Below, in pieces: positions 8,506-17,883 of a stretch of 64,000 bases of DNA. The position numbers and the translations under genes are program-made. The notes beneath the pieces are model-generated. The model was not told where the DNA came from. It was given only the letters and a program-made list of their open reading frames with translations, and ran no database searches. The stretch lies in NCBI GenBank assembly GCA_023301725.1, contig JALZUD010000050.1, positions 40,435-104,434 on the forward strand, in the 5' to 3' direction. Positions within the stretch are counted from its first letter, which is position 1; each line of letters opens with the position of its first letter. Source of the DNA: Granulosicoccus sp. Lineage in GTDB: Bacteria > Pseudomonadota > Gammaproteobacteria > Granulosicoccales > Granulosicoccaceae.

Positions 8506-9732
8506 TCAAATTAGATGCTGTTCTCGCCATTGCTGAATCTGCGTTGATTCGGCATCTAGCCAGCTTTGTAATATCTGCTCTGTATGCTCACCCAATTCTG
8601 GTCCCGGCGTTTCATCGCGCACAGGGCTGTTCTCGAACTTTGGATGCATAGCAGGCACCACACGCGTCTCATCAGCTACCTTGACTTGTTCAAAAACTCC
8701 GCGAGCCTGAAACTGCGGATCGCTGGCTATATCAGCAATGGAGTTAACTGGACCCGCAGGCACATCTGCACCATCAAGTAATTCAAGAGCCTCTGCCAGA
8801 TCAATACTGTTACACCAACGCTCCAGAGCATCGTCAATTAATGATTCATGTTGCACACGCCCTGGGTTGCTCGCCAGTCGCACATCGTTTTCAAGATCAC
8901 TGCGACCTACAACGTTCATCAGTCGCTTGAAGATCGAATCGCCGTTGCCTCCGATAACAATAAATCTACCATCTCGACAACGATAGGTATTGGTGGGCAC
9001 GATTCCGGTCACAGTGGACCCGGACGGCTCACGCACTACACCTGAACCTGAGTACTCCGGTAGCACACCTTCCATCATGTTGAAAACCGACTCCATGATA
9101 GAAACATCGATGCATTGGCCCTTCATCGCGCCTTGAGTGTCGCGTAACCGTCCAACTAGGGAGAGCAAGACTCCCATGGCTGCATGCATCCCTGCCAGAG
9201 AATCGCCTAAGCTTAGATTCATTCGTACCGGCTTTTCGTCAGGATGGCCATTGAGGTGACGTAAGCCAGCCATGGCCTCGCAGGCTGATGCGAAGCCCGG
9301 TTTGCCAGCGTATGGCCCACTTTGACCATAACCAGAAACACGAGCGTAGATTAGTTGAGGATGCTCATGCTTAAATTGCTCAGGGCCTAAATCCCAGCTT
9401 TCCATTCTGCCGGGCCGGAAATTCTCGAGCACAACGTCGCATTTAAGTATGAGCTTTTTAGCAATCTCACAGCCCTTGGGCTTTGAGAGATTAAGCGTGA
9501 CTGATTTCTTCCCCCGTGCAATGCTCTGCCACCAGAACGATGTACCTTGCTCATCGAGTAGTCGCCAAGTCCGAAGGGGGTCTCCGCGCCCCGGAGCTTC
9601 GATCTTTACCACTTCAGCCCCGTAAGCCGCTAGTATCTGCCCCGCGAAAGGACCCGCGATAAGCTGCCCCATTTCCAACACGCGAATCCCTGCCAGAGGC
9701 AGGGGATTCACGGTTGACGACGGGATTTGCAA
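8506..9732 (-). CDS. CaiB/BaiF family CoA transferase
   Basis: Class III CoA transferase of 408 residues, moving CoA between carboxylic acids. Family features include GIRVLEMGQLIAGPFAG (14-30), EVVKIEAPGRGDPLR (40-54), VLENFRPGRM (101-110) and the catalytic aspartate D177 within SLGDSLAG. C-terminal ADVPAGPVNS and the small domain are also present, so it looks intact. It stands between the signalling operon and the GH16 gene with only 10 bases to the latter. Substrates cannot be predicted without phylogeny; the nearby beta-oxidation genes make an acyl-CoA substrate reasonable. Confidence 0.9.
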   Translation of the reverse strand: MQIPSSTVNPLPLAGIRVLEMGQLIAGPFAGQILAAYGAEVVKIEAPGRGDPLRTWRLLDEQGTSFWWQSIARGKKSVTLNLSKPKGCEIAKKLILKCDVVLENFRPGRMESWDLGPEQFKHEHPQLIYARVSGYGQSGPYAGKPGFASACEAMAGLRHLNGHPDEKPVRMNLSLGDSLAGMHAAMGVLLSLVGRLRDTQGAMKGQCIDVSIMESVFNMMEGVLPEYSGSGVVREPSGSTVTGIVPTNTYRCRDGRFIVIGGNGDSIFKRLMNVVGRSDLENDVRLASNPGRVQHESLIDDALERWCNSIDLAEALELLDGADVPAGPVNSIADIASDPQFQARGVFEQVKVADETRVVPAMHPKFENSPVRDETPGPELGEHTEQILQSWLDAESTQIQQWREQHLI

Positions 9733-9742
9733 ACTACCCGTA

Positions 9743-12448
9743 CTATGGACCGAAGCTAGCGGTGCCCTGATAGGCTTCCCGCTGATACACCCTTAGATAA
9801 TCAATATCGAATTCAAGCGGAAAATTATCAGGATTGGTTACATCCGGAGTGGGCGCCCAAGCACTGCCCGCAACCAGATAGGTAACAACACTCATGGGTT
9901 GTCTGGACACCATAGGGCCAGTTAAACGTTGTATCTCTTTACCATCAATGTACCAAATCACAAGCTGAGGCTCCCACAACACACCAAATGTGTGAAAGTC
10001 ATCGCTGTACAATTCGCCAGTCGGATTTTCAAATGACATGGTGGGGGCAGATCGTGTTAGCCCTGTACTGACATCATCAAAATGATAAGTCTGGAAAGCG
10101 TCTTCGTCGCCGAATGGATTTTCACCGAGATATTCGAGAATATCGATTTCAGGAGCATGTAGATTTACGCCACTGCCCGGAAACCTATGGAACAGGAAGA
10201 AACTCGATAACGCCCCGAAAGAAGCACTGGGTTTCATTCTTCCTTCTACGTATCCGTACAGAAAACCAAACCTATCTTGCGTAGACAACGCACCAGAGAG
10301 AAACAGGCATCGCTCGTTACCTGTCGGATCGATGGCATCACATACCGGCGGCAAGTTCTCTTCCAATTCGGGAGGCGTCGGAATTGCGTTTATTGTCAGG
10401 TTGTCGCCATCAAAGGAGAAAGGATCGTAGCCGAACTCAGGGTCTCTCTGTGTGTTCACAAAGTACTGTTGCTCGCCATTGATGATGAATGAGTCACCAA
10501 ATGTTAGCTCGGTTTGCCACTTAGTGGGATCGATAGACGTGCCCTCAAACTCATCATTGAATATCAAGTCGAATTCATCAAGGAAGAATCGTGTTTCGGA
10601 CAGATCATTGTTCTGTGCAAAACGATCGTCAGGCATTTTGAAAAAATCATCGAAGATCGGCACTGGAGCGTTCTCAAGCAGATGGTAGGTAATGCTCAGC
10701 GGTGCGGATCTTGGCGACTCCTGCCCTTCGCCGTCGAATGCTGATACCTGATAAGTGTACGTTTCGCCAGGCACAGGTTGATTGTCCCGACAGTTGTGCA
10801 CTCGTGTATCGAAGCGAGTGAAGTTACAGTCAATAAACGACGTAGTGCTCCAGTATTTGTCTAACTCTGCCTGGGCGCCGCCATTGATGTCGGTTAGATC
10901 AGGCGACACAACATAGACAACCCCGTCGCTGCGGTAGATGTTGTATGACGCTACGGCTACATCATCGTTTGCAGGTGCCCAGCTGAATTCTGCCCAGTTA
11001 TTAGCAACAAGGTCGAATCGTAGATTCTTTGGTGTTGTGGGTGGACCACCAGGTGTCGGCACCTCGGGATCGATTTCCAACAGTGAGCCAAATGGATCAT
11101 TCGCGTTGGGGCTGGGGAAACGATTAGAGGGATCAAGCACAGGCACCATTTCGCCTGAGTCGTCGAGGGGCGGGAGCTCTGTTGGAGCTTGCGGCTCTTC
11201 CGGTGCAACTGGTGTTTGCGGCTCCTCTGGTGCATCCGGGGTTTGCGGCTCTTCCGGTGCATCCGGGGTTTGCGGCTCTTCCGGTGTAGCTGGGGTTTCA
11301 GGTTCGGCAGGTGCTTCAGGTTCTGTAGGTGCCACCGGCGTGCCGGTCCGCCGTTGCGACACAGTCTCGGAACGCACACTGAAGTTTCGAGCCTCGTCGA
11401 AGGCAACGACCGAGTATGAATGATTCGAGTCCGGATCTACACCAATATCGACAAAGGAAGTTCTACTTGTGGTGAGCAGATACTCGCCGTCTCTATCAAC
11501 ATTGTAACCAACCACACCCACGTTATCGGCGGACGCCTGCCAAGTGAAAATATTAGCAGTGCCAGAAACCGCGAGAGCCAAACCTGTTGGAGCGTCAGGC
11601 CTAGTGGTGTCTGGCTGATCGTCGTCAGAATCGGGAATCGCTGGAGTGTCTGGAGCGACAGGCTCGATTTCCACAGGATTTGGCACAGTTGAACCTGTAT
11701 CAGGTTGATCGCCAACACGAACGCTAAGCACTTCGGCCTCAGATTGTGAACTGTAGTTGCGGGCTTCGTCAAAAGCTACTAACGAGTAGTTGTTTACACG
11801 TGTGGATGAAGGATTGGCATCTGTATATCGGGTAGTGAAGACGGTATCGAGGTAGTTTCCATCTCTGTAGACGTTGTAGCCAATGGTACCAACGTTGTCT
11901 GAAGCCACGTTCCAGCTGAACGACAAAGCATTACTTTGAGCAGAGATCAGAGCTAGGCCATTCGGATTTGAAGGGCGCTGCGTATCGGGTCCAGTGTTGC
12001 TACCGCCGCCGCTATTGCCTGAATCAGTATCGTCTGATTCATCTGGCACGACGTCTACCGATGCCGCCAGTACCAGCACCTCAGAACGTTCTGAATAGCT
12101 GCGCGATTCACCATCATTAGGCACATCAAACGCTGTGATGTAAAATTCATTGTTAATTTGTGTGTCAACTGCACCAGAAAAGCGTGTGTCGAAGACAGTC
12201 CTTAAGTACTGGTCGTTGACATATACATTGTACCCAGCAACCTCGTTGTCGTCGGTTGAGGCCGCCCACTGCAAACTAACTTGGTTGTTGCTAGCAGAAC
12301 CAGAGGGTGTGCCCGGCATGCTAGGGCGATCTGCTAGTGCGGCTGAGCTCAATGCAAGCAATCCGAAAAGAGTTGTGCTGGCTAGCACGGTTTGCCTGAA
12401 ACGCTTGCTCTGCAAGGTTGTGGATCGAACGAAAAATGGCCTATCCAT
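9743..12448 (-). CDS. Secreted GH16 family glycoside hydrolase with fibronectin III modules
   Basis: A 901-residue exported protein. A signal peptide ends near ALAD (about 40). Three FN3 modules follow (about 42-130, 155-245, 285-370), each with the GYNVY or GYNVD strand; then a Pro/Glu-rich linker with four 9-residue repeats; a fourth FN3 (about 470-590); and a C-terminal GH16 catalytic domain (about 630-895). The GH16 active-site motif E-x-D-x-x-E is present as EIDILE with E767, D769 and E772. Members hydrolyse beta-1,3/1,4-glucans, laminarin or related algal polysaccharides; the exact substrate is not readable here. The start ATG is followed by a basic n-region; AGGTG lies 11 bases upstream. 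Confidence 0.9.
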   Translation of the reverse strand: MDRPFFVRSTTLQSKRFRQTVLASTTLFGLLALSSAALADRPSMPGTPSGSASNNQVSLQWAASTDDNEVAGYNVYVNDQYLRTVFDTRFSGAVDTQINNEFYITAFDVPNDGESRSYSERSEVLVLAASVDVVPDESDDTDSGNSGGGSNTGPDTQRPSNPNGLALISAQSNALSFSWNVASDNVGTIGYNVYRDGNYLDTVFTTRYTDANPSSTRVNNYSLVAFDEARNYSSQSEAEVLSVRVGDQPDTGSTVPNPVEIEPVAPDTPAIPDSDDDQPDTTRPDAPTGLALAVSGTANIFTWQASADNVGVVGYNVDRDGEYLLTTSRTSFVDIGVDPDSNHSYSVVAFDEARNFSVRSETVSQRRTGTPVAPTEPEAPAEPETPATPEEPQTPDAPEEPQTPDAPEEPQTPVAPEEPQAPTELPPLDDSGEMVPVLDPSNRFPSPNANDPFGSLLEIDPEVPTPGGPPTTPKNLRFDLVANNWAEFSWAPANDDVAVASYNIYRSDGVVYVVSPDLTDINGGAQAELDKYWSTTSFIDCNFTRFDTRVHNCRDNQPVPGETYTYQVSAFDGEGQESPRSAPLSITYHLLENAPVPIFDDFFKMPDDRFAQNNDLSETRFFLDEFDLIFNDEFEGTSIDPTKWQTELTFGDSFIINGEQQYFVNTQRDPEFGYDPFSFDGDNLTINAIPTPPELEENLPPVCDAIDPTGNERCLFLSGALSTQDRFGFLYGYVEGRMKPSASFGALSSFFLFHRFPGSGVNLHAPEIDILEYLGENPFGDEDAFQTYHFDDVSTGLTRSAPTMSFENPTGELYSDDFHTFGVLWEPQLVIWYIDGKEIQRLTGPMVSRQPMSVVTYLVAGSAWAPTPDVTNPDNFPLEFDIDYLRVYQREAYQGTASFGP
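11190..11297 (-). repeat. Four tandem 27-bp coding repeats (EEPQTPDAP linker)
   Basis: Four consecutive 27-bp units inside the GH16 gene encode a 9-residue Pro/Glu-rich repeat. The units differ at a few positions only (EEPQTP is constant; the following residues are D-A-P or V-A-P). They form the flexible linker between the third and fourth FN3 modules. Being a multiple of three, copy-number change would alter linker length without a frameshift. Confidence 0.85.
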
Positions 12449-12700
12449 AGGATTTAAGCACCTAATTAAAGTTAGTCAGTGAATTGTTGTGACGAGCTTC
12501 AAAATACAAACATGGTGCCCATGACGTTTCGGCAATTGTATACAACAAGCTCGTTAAGGTCTGTTACCAAGGCAAAAATCTACCGTCTAAATTACCTGTG
12601 AAAACATGCGTTTTTGTGCTTGTATTGTTCTAAATCCTTGATTCCTAGCACCACTTTGAGCAGTCTACATTCTTAATCAATAGAGCTTTCTTGTCAGTTT

Positions 12701-13804
12701 CTAGCTTAATGTGTAACGACTTTTCACCAGACGGTCTAGCCACTTCACCAGAACACCATCAATGGTTTGTTGAACGCCAATTGAAAATCTGTCCATAAAG
12801 CTTCTCTTCTCTTCATAAGAGAGCAGCAGAACCTCTCGAAGTTCACACGCACCTACTAAATATTGATCACTGGTTGATAGCTCATCGGCTAAGTACAGGT
12901 CGAGTGCATCCTGTCCGGACCATATTTCCCCGGTGGCAACTTGCTCTATATCCAGCTTTGGGCGACGTTCACTAACATAGCGCTTGAACTGCCCGTGGAT
13001 CTTCTCAATATCTTCAATGAACTTTGAGCGTCCCTCATCGGTGTTCTCTCCAAATACCGTTAGCGTGCGTTTGTACTTACCCGCCGTCAACATTTCGAAA
13101 TCAATATTTAGCTCTTTTAGCAAGCGATGTACGTTTGGTATTTGCGCAACCACACCAATCGAACCAAGCACAGCGAAAGGTGCAACCACAAGCTTGTCTG
13201 CAACACAGGCCATCATATAACCGCCGCTTGCAGCTACCTTGTCAACACACACAGTAAGAGGTATTTTTTTATCGCGAATACGATCCAGTTGAGAGGCTGC
13301 CAAACCATAAGAGGTGACCATGCCACCACCACTTTCCAAGCGTATTAACACCTCATCATCAGGTGTCGCGGTAGTCAGCAGAGCGGTGATTTCACGTCTT
13401 AGTTTTTCAACTTCAGAAGCACGGATATCGCCATCGAAGTCGAGCACATACAGTCGAGATTTTTTATTCTCATCTGCAATGGTTTCACCACTACCACGTT
13501 GTTTTTTTGCCTTTTTAGCTGCAACCTTCGCCGCCTTCTTCTCTTCTTTGCGTTTCGCTTTTTGTACTTTTTCTTCTGCCGCTTGTTCTACCTCATCGAG
13601 CAAGGAAAACGATAGTGCTTCTTTCAGATCTTCAAGCTGCTCGTTGTATTTCTTGATCCGAATGCTGCCTTGCTTGTCACCGCCTGGATCTGCCTTGGAG
13701 CGAGACGCAGCTGCAAAAACAAAAAATGCTATCAGAGCCACGGTTATGATTACCGTTAGCGCCTTAAGAAAAAACAGGCCATAGTCGAGAAAAAATTCAG
13801 TCAC
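12701..13804 (-). CDS. sohB: SohB-type inner-membrane serine protease
   Basis: Membrane-anchored periplasmic protease of the SppA/SohB (S49) family, 367 residues. One N-terminal membrane helix (about 10-33) is followed by a long charged Lys/Glu/Ala coiled region (about 50-105) and the protease domain. The nucleophile Ser193 is in VAASGGYMMA, and the general-base lysine lies in AGKYKRTLT (K245). ESGGG near 157-161 and the LGSIGV strand also match SohB. It lies downstream of rlmKL in the same direction, 69 bases away. Family members degrade membrane-associated peptides. Confidence 0.93.
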   Translation of the reverse strand: MTEFFLDYGLFFLKALTVIITVALIAFFVFAAASRSKADPGGDKQGSIRIKKYNEQLEDLKEALSFSLLDEVEQAAEEKVQKAKRKEEKKAAKVAAKKAKKQRGSGETIADENKKSRLYVLDFDGDIRASEVEKLRREITALLTTATPDDEVLIRLESGGGMVTSYGLAASQLDRIRDKKIPLTVCVDKVAASGGYMMACVADKLVVAPFAVLGSIGVVAQIPNVHRLLKELNIDFEMLTAGKYKRTLTVFGENTDEGRSKFIEDIEKIHGQFKRYVSERRPKLDIEQVATGEIWSGQDALDLYLADELSTSDQYLVGACELREVLLLSYEEKRSFMDRFSIGVQQTIDGVLVKWLDRLVKSRYTLS

Positions 13805-13873
13805 AAGTAAACCTCTATCTATTATCGGATACGCAATTAAACGTTTATAAGACCAATCAATGTATGAAGCCAG

Positions 13874-16276
13874 CTATTGTTTATAAATAAACCAACATTG
13901 GTGAATACGTGGGTTACGCGTAAAGTCACGATCGATTGACCAACGACTTCGATCTTCCACACGAATACCGCGCACTGTGTCGTTAACCAACTCCTCATCA
14001 ATTTTGAAACGACGGTAGTTGTTTGAAAATATCAGCAAAGCACCCGGAGCCATAACAGCCAAGCAGGCATCAACGGCCTTCACATGATCGCGCTGCACAT
14101 TCCAGTCTTCCTCGTGATCAGTCGAGTTTGAAAACGTCGGTGGATCAAGCAATACCAGATCAAAAAGCGCGTTAGCAGATAAGCCTACACTTGCACCTGC
14201 AAGCCAGGTAAAGACATCTTGCCTGACCACTTCGTGCAATTGAGCGGCCGCATTATTGCTATCCAGATTGCGTTTTGCCCACTGACAATAGCGATTAGAT
14301 GAATCAACGGATACGCTGCTATGCGCTCCACCACAAGCGGCAGCAACTGTCGCTGTAGCAGTGTAGGCAAAAAGATTAAGAAAACGCTTGCCCGAAGCTT
14401 GTTGATGTATATAACGACGCACTGGGCGATGATCCAGAAACAGGCCAATGTCCAGATAATCCGTCAGATTCAGCTCAAGCTTGGCATCATGCTCAGTTAC
14501 GTACACGACACTGGATGAAGCGGCTGCTAACCTGCGGTACTGGTCATCACCCGATTTCACTGAACGCACTTTAAGATGAATATTTTCTGCAGGGATATTT
14601 AATGCTTCAGGTAATGCTGCGACCAATGCATCTAATCGCGCTTCTGCCATCGCAAGGTTCACTGTGGCAGGCGCTTGGTATTCCTGCACAACGCAATGCG
14701 TGGCGTCTGTGTTGATGATATCCACCGCTACCGCAAATTCAGGCAAATCAGCATCGTACAAACGATAGGCACTAATTTTATTTTGCTTCAACCAGCCTTT
14801 GAGGTTGCGCTGATTTTTGCGGATGCGGTTGATAAACGGAAGTACATCAACATCGAGCTCATTCGCATCAGGAGCGCGAATTGGCAAACTCTCGCTAGGT
14901 TCGTGTTTTGCCCGGTACAACACCGCTTGCGGGTGCTCGCTGCTATCTTCGCTGTCGCCTGAAACTAACGCTGCTGGAGCGGCTTCAACGGGCTCTTCTT
15001 TTGACGCATCTATTGAAGATTCTGATGAAGCCTCTGACACCACGTCTTTGGACTTCACGCGAGCAGCCGGTATCTGACCCTGCAAAAGTACACAATCTAT
15101 CCCACCGTTACGAGTGGACAACAAAGTTGATAGCGGCAATCTTGCACGCGCATAAGGGGCCGCACTTGCGGTAAATAAGGAGCACATCCAGCCACCAAAG
15201 TACCGACTTAAATCGCCACCAAGTGTCTTGTAGAAATGTGCATCAGCAGCAAGTCGCTCACCATAGGGCGGATTAGTTATCACATGCCCTTCACCTGCAG
15301 CGTATGCTGATGCAGGTGGTGGGTTGTCAAGTGGCTGACAGTACACCTCTACGCAATCGTCGACTCCCGCAGCCGTCAGATTTGCCCGGCAGGCGTCAAT
15401 TGCTTCTCCGTCCTGATCACTGCCTGCCATGTGGATCTGCGACAGCGTAATGGCGTCATTAGCATCCGCCAGTAGTTGCTGCCATGCAATGTCATCGTGC
15501 TGCTTCCAGCCAAGAAATCCAAAGTACTCGCGCGTGAGCCCGGGCGCTCTGTTCGTGGCGATTAAGGCCGCCTCTATCAGCAAAGTGCCTGAGCCACACA
15601 AAGGATCGTAAAGAGAGCTACCTTCTTCGACCGCCTCTGGCCAACCACTAGCCAACAGAATGGCAGCAGCCAGATTTTCTTTCAGCGGCGCCAACCCACC
15701 AGAGCCTCTGTAGCCTCGACGATGCAAGCTGCTGCCCGACAAATCTATAGCAATGCGGGCTTGATCTCTGAACAGATACACGTTGATTCTCACATCAGGC
15801 GTGTTGCGCTCCACATCGGGTCGCCGGTCGTACTTGTCCCGAAATTGGTCAACGACAGCATCTTTGACTTTCAGCGCACCGTACTGTGAATGCGTAATGA
15901 CAGAGTTGGCTGTAAAAAAGTCCACGGCCAGTGAGCCGTCAACTGACATATGCTCGGACCAGTCGATCTCCTGCACTCGTTCGTAGAGAGCCTCAGGCGA
16001 GGCGGCAGGTCCTTTGTGGATGGGCAGCAATACGCGATTGGCAAGGCGAGACCAGAGACAGGCTCTGTAGCCTTCTGCCAGAGTTCCGAAGAAGCGAACC
16101 CCCGCCCCGGCTGTTTGCACTTGAGAGAAGTCCAAGGCCTTGAATTCGCTCGCCAGTAGGTCAGCGAGACCGCCACCACAGGTGGCATAAAACTCAAGGT
16201 GCTCTTGGGCACTATCTTTGGCACTATCTTTGGCACTATCTTTGGCACCAAAGGCCTGGGTGTTGGAGCTTGACAA
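13874..16276 (-). CDS. rlmKL: Bifunctional 23S rRNA methyltransferase RlmK/RlmL
   Basis: Two SAM-dependent methyltransferases in one chain: RlmL (m2G2445) after an N-terminal THUMP domain, and RlmK (m7G2069) at the C-terminus. RlmL motifs DPLCGSGTLLIEAAL and ITNPPYGERL are present; RlmK shows NLFAYTATATVAAA and LDPPTFSNS. At 800 residues it is about 100 longer than the E. coli protein. The excess is a 3-fold KDSA repeat at the N-terminus and an acidic Ser/Glu-rich linker at about 405-475 between the two enzymes. Start is TTG at 16276: the frame closes 10 bases upstream, no ATG is available before the THUMP domain, and GAGG sits 8 bases ahead. Confidence 0.93.
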   Translation of the reverse strand: MSSSNTQAFGAKDSAKDSAKDSAQEHLEFYATCGGGLADLLASEFKALDFSQVQTAGAGVRFFGTLAEGYRACLWSRLANRVLLPIHKGPAASPEALYERVQEIDWSEHMSVDGSLAVDFFTANSVITHSQYGALKVKDAVVDQFRDKYDRRPDVERNTPDVRINVYLFRDQARIAIDLSGSSLHRRGYRGSGGLAPLKENLAAAILLASGWPEAVEEGSSLYDPLCGSGTLLIEAALIATNRAPGLTREYFGFLGWKQHDDIAWQQLLADANDAITLSQIHMAGSDQDGEAIDACRANLTAAGVDDCVEVYCQPLDNPPPASAYAAGEGHVITNPPYGERLAADAHFYKTLGGDLSRYFGGWMCSLFTASAAPYARARLPLSTLLSTRNGGIDCVLLQGQIPAARVKSKDVVSEASSESSIDASKEEPVEAAPAALVSGDSEDSSEHPQAVLYRAKHEPSESLPIRAPDANELDVDVLPFINRIRKNQRNLKGWLKQNKISAYRLYDADLPEFAVAVDIINTDATHCVVQEYQAPATVNLAMAEARLDALVAALPEALNIPAENIHLKVRSVKSGDDQYRRLAAASSSVVYVTEHDAKLELNLTDYLDIGLFLDHRPVRRYIHQQASGKRFLNLFAYTATATVAAACGGAHSSVSVDSSNRYCQWAKRNLDSNNAAAQLHEVVRQDVFTWLAGASVGLSANALFDLVLLDPPTFSNSTDHEEDWNVQRDHVKAVDACLAVMAPGALLIFSNNYRRFKIDEELVNDTVRGIRVEDRSRWSIDRDFTRNPRIHQCWFIYKQ
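16209..16244 (-). repeat. Three tandem 12-bp repeats coding KDSA
   Basis: Three perfect 12-bp units (plus strand GCACTATCTTTG) at the extreme 5' end of rlmKL encode consecutive KDSA tetrapeptides. They lie before the THUMP domain, so copy number can vary in frame without touching the fold. Confidence 0.85.
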
Positions 16277-16326
16277 AAATGTGCCTCAAAGCGCGGCCAA
16301 TAAACTGTTTGGCAACGACCGGTGGT

Positions 16327-16356
16327 TTGCGATCAAATCCTGAATAGGGATAGTAT
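16327..16356 (+). promoter_or_regulatory. Candidate promoter of the beta-CASP gene
   Basis: TTGCGA at 16327-16332 and TAGTAT at 16351-16356 are separated by 18 bp, a reasonable sigma70-type arrangement. It lies in the divergent region between rlmKL and the MBL gene and would give a leader of about 50 bases before the ATG at 16415. Confidence 0.4.
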
Positions 16357-16414
16357 ACGGGCAAGAAGGTTCGTCGCTTTCACAATCGACACGTTTACTG
16401 AGCAAGTTATAGAT

Positions 16415-17827
16415 ATGAAACTGACAAGTTTTGGTGCGGCCGAGGAAGTGACAGGCTCCTGTCACCTCATCGAGCTTGATGGCTCAAAAGTGTTGTTCGA
16501 CTGCGGACTAATTCAAGGCCGCCGGAAAGAAGCACTGCGAAATCACGATCCGTTCCCATTCAATCCTGCCGAGCTGGACGCGGTTGTTTTGAGTCATGCC
16601 CACATTGACCACTGCGGGCGATTGCCTGTTTTGATCAAACAGGGCTTCAAAGGAAAGATTTTCACTCATGCTGCCACCTGCGATCTAGTGATGATCCTGC
16701 TCAAGGATTCAGCGTACCTGAACGCCCGCGATGTGGAATACCGCAACAAGAAGCGTAAACGGGCAGGCAAGAAGCTACTAGAGCCTCTGTACGATCAAAC
16801 AGATGTGGAAACCACGCTGGACAGACTAGAGCCCATCCCGTATGAGAAACCCACTAGGGTAGCTCCAGGATTCTCAATAAGGCTGTGCGACGCTGGCCAC
16901 ATTATGGGATCGTCGATGGTTGAAATCACGCTTACAGAGCGGGACGAGACACGAGTTGTGGTTTTCAGTGGCGATCTGGGCCACCGTGGCTCCCCGATCT
17001 TGCGAGATTTTACGTACCTGAAAAAAGCGGACCTGCTGCTCATGGAGAGCACTTACGGAAACAGGCTACACCGCGACTGGTCTGAAACCCTGCAGGAAGT
17101 CAGCGAAATTGCTAGCGCCTTAAGTAGTGCGCGCGGCAATATTCTCATTCCTGCATTTTCAGTGGGTCGCAGCCAAATGATTCTCTACACCATGGCGCGC
17201 TATTTTAAGGAGTGGGATTTAGGCCGCTGGAAAATTTTTCTCGACAGCCCAATGGCCATTCGCGCAAGCGAGGTGTACCTCAACCACGTCGCCTTGTATG
17301 ATGAGGAAGCTGCAGATTTTTACCGACAAAATGGTCCGTTGCTGTCCATGCCTAATCTGTCGTTCTCCCAGACCGTGGACGAGTCACGCGCCATCAATCA
17401 GATGCCCTCTGGCGCTATCGTCATCGCGGGCAGTGGCATGTGCACAGGTGGTAGAATAATGCATCATTTAAAACACAACCTTTGGCGTCCAGACGCCCAC
17501 GTCATTATTGCCGGCTATCAATCTCCCGGCTCTCTGGGCCGAAGACTAGTGGATGGCAAAGACACAGTGCGCGTCTGGGGCGAAACGATAAAAGTGAGAG
17601 CGAAAATCCACACAATTGGCGGCTTATCGGCACATGCTGACCAACAAGGATTGGTCGACTGGTATGGACATTTCGACAACGCACCCCCAGCACTGCTTGT
17701 GCACAGAGAAAAACCCGCCATGGACGCCCTCGCTGGCAGACTGAGTGATGAATTTGGCGCACGAGTGCATAGCGCCAAGCCAGGCAAATCAACCGATTTA
17801 CTGGCGCTTGAGAAATTTGGACATTAG
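16415..17827 (+). CDS. MBL-fold beta-CASP metallohydrolase (RNA-processing type)
   Basis: Protein of 470 residues with a metallo-beta-lactamase domain followed by beta-CASP and RMMBL segments, the architecture of RNA-specific nucleases related to CPSF-73/Ysh1. The zinc motif HAHIDH is at residues 61-66 (H61, H63, D65, H66), further ligands lie in CDAGHIMGSS and FSGDLG, and the C-terminal HADQQGL motif is present. The frame is open from 16322, but the conserved sequence starts at MKLTSFGAAEEVTGS, so ATG 16415 is chosen. Expected role: endo- or exonucleolytic RNA processing in the cytoplasm; bacterial homologues of this subfamily are poorly characterised. Confidence 0.9.
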   Translation: MKLTSFGAAEEVTGSCHLIELDGSKVLFDCGLIQGRRKEALRNHDPFPFNPAELDAVVLSHAHIDHCGRLPVLIKQGFKGKIFTHAATCDLVMILLKDSAYLNARDVEYRNKKRKRAGKKLLEPLYDQTDVETTLDRLEPIPYEKPTRVAPGFSIRLCDAGHIMGSSMVEITLTERDETRVVVFSGDLGHRGSPILRDFTYLKKADLLLMESTYGNRLHRDWSETLQEVSEIASALSSARGNILIPAFSVGRSQMILYTMARYFKEWDLGRWKIFLDSPMAIRASEVYLNHVALYDEEAADFYRQNGPLLSMPNLSFSQTVDESRAINQMPSGAIVIAGSGMCTGGRIMHHLKHNLWRPDAHVIIAGYQSPGSLGRRLVDGKDTVRVWGETIKVRAKIHTIGGLSAHADQQGLVDWYGHFDNAPPALLVHREKPAMDALAGRLSDEFGARVHSAKPGKSTDLLALEKFGH

Positions 17828-17883
17828 CAGAAAATCAGTTTCAGCACCTAATGCAGATCACTACGAATAATGAGTAAAACACA

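Noticed and set aside
8261..8530. 89-residue frame overlapping the small membrane-protein gene
   Set aside because: Lies in another frame over most of the two-helix protein and lacks any motif; the membrane-protein frame has a coherent helical pattern.
11190..11297. CRISPR-like array
   Set aside because: The 27-bp repeats are contiguous without spacers and are in frame within the GH16 gene.
10938..11423. Gly/Ser/Ala-rich frame opposite the GH16 gene
   Set aside because: Its repeats are only the antisense reading of the 27-bp Pro/Glu linker repeats in the GH16 gene.
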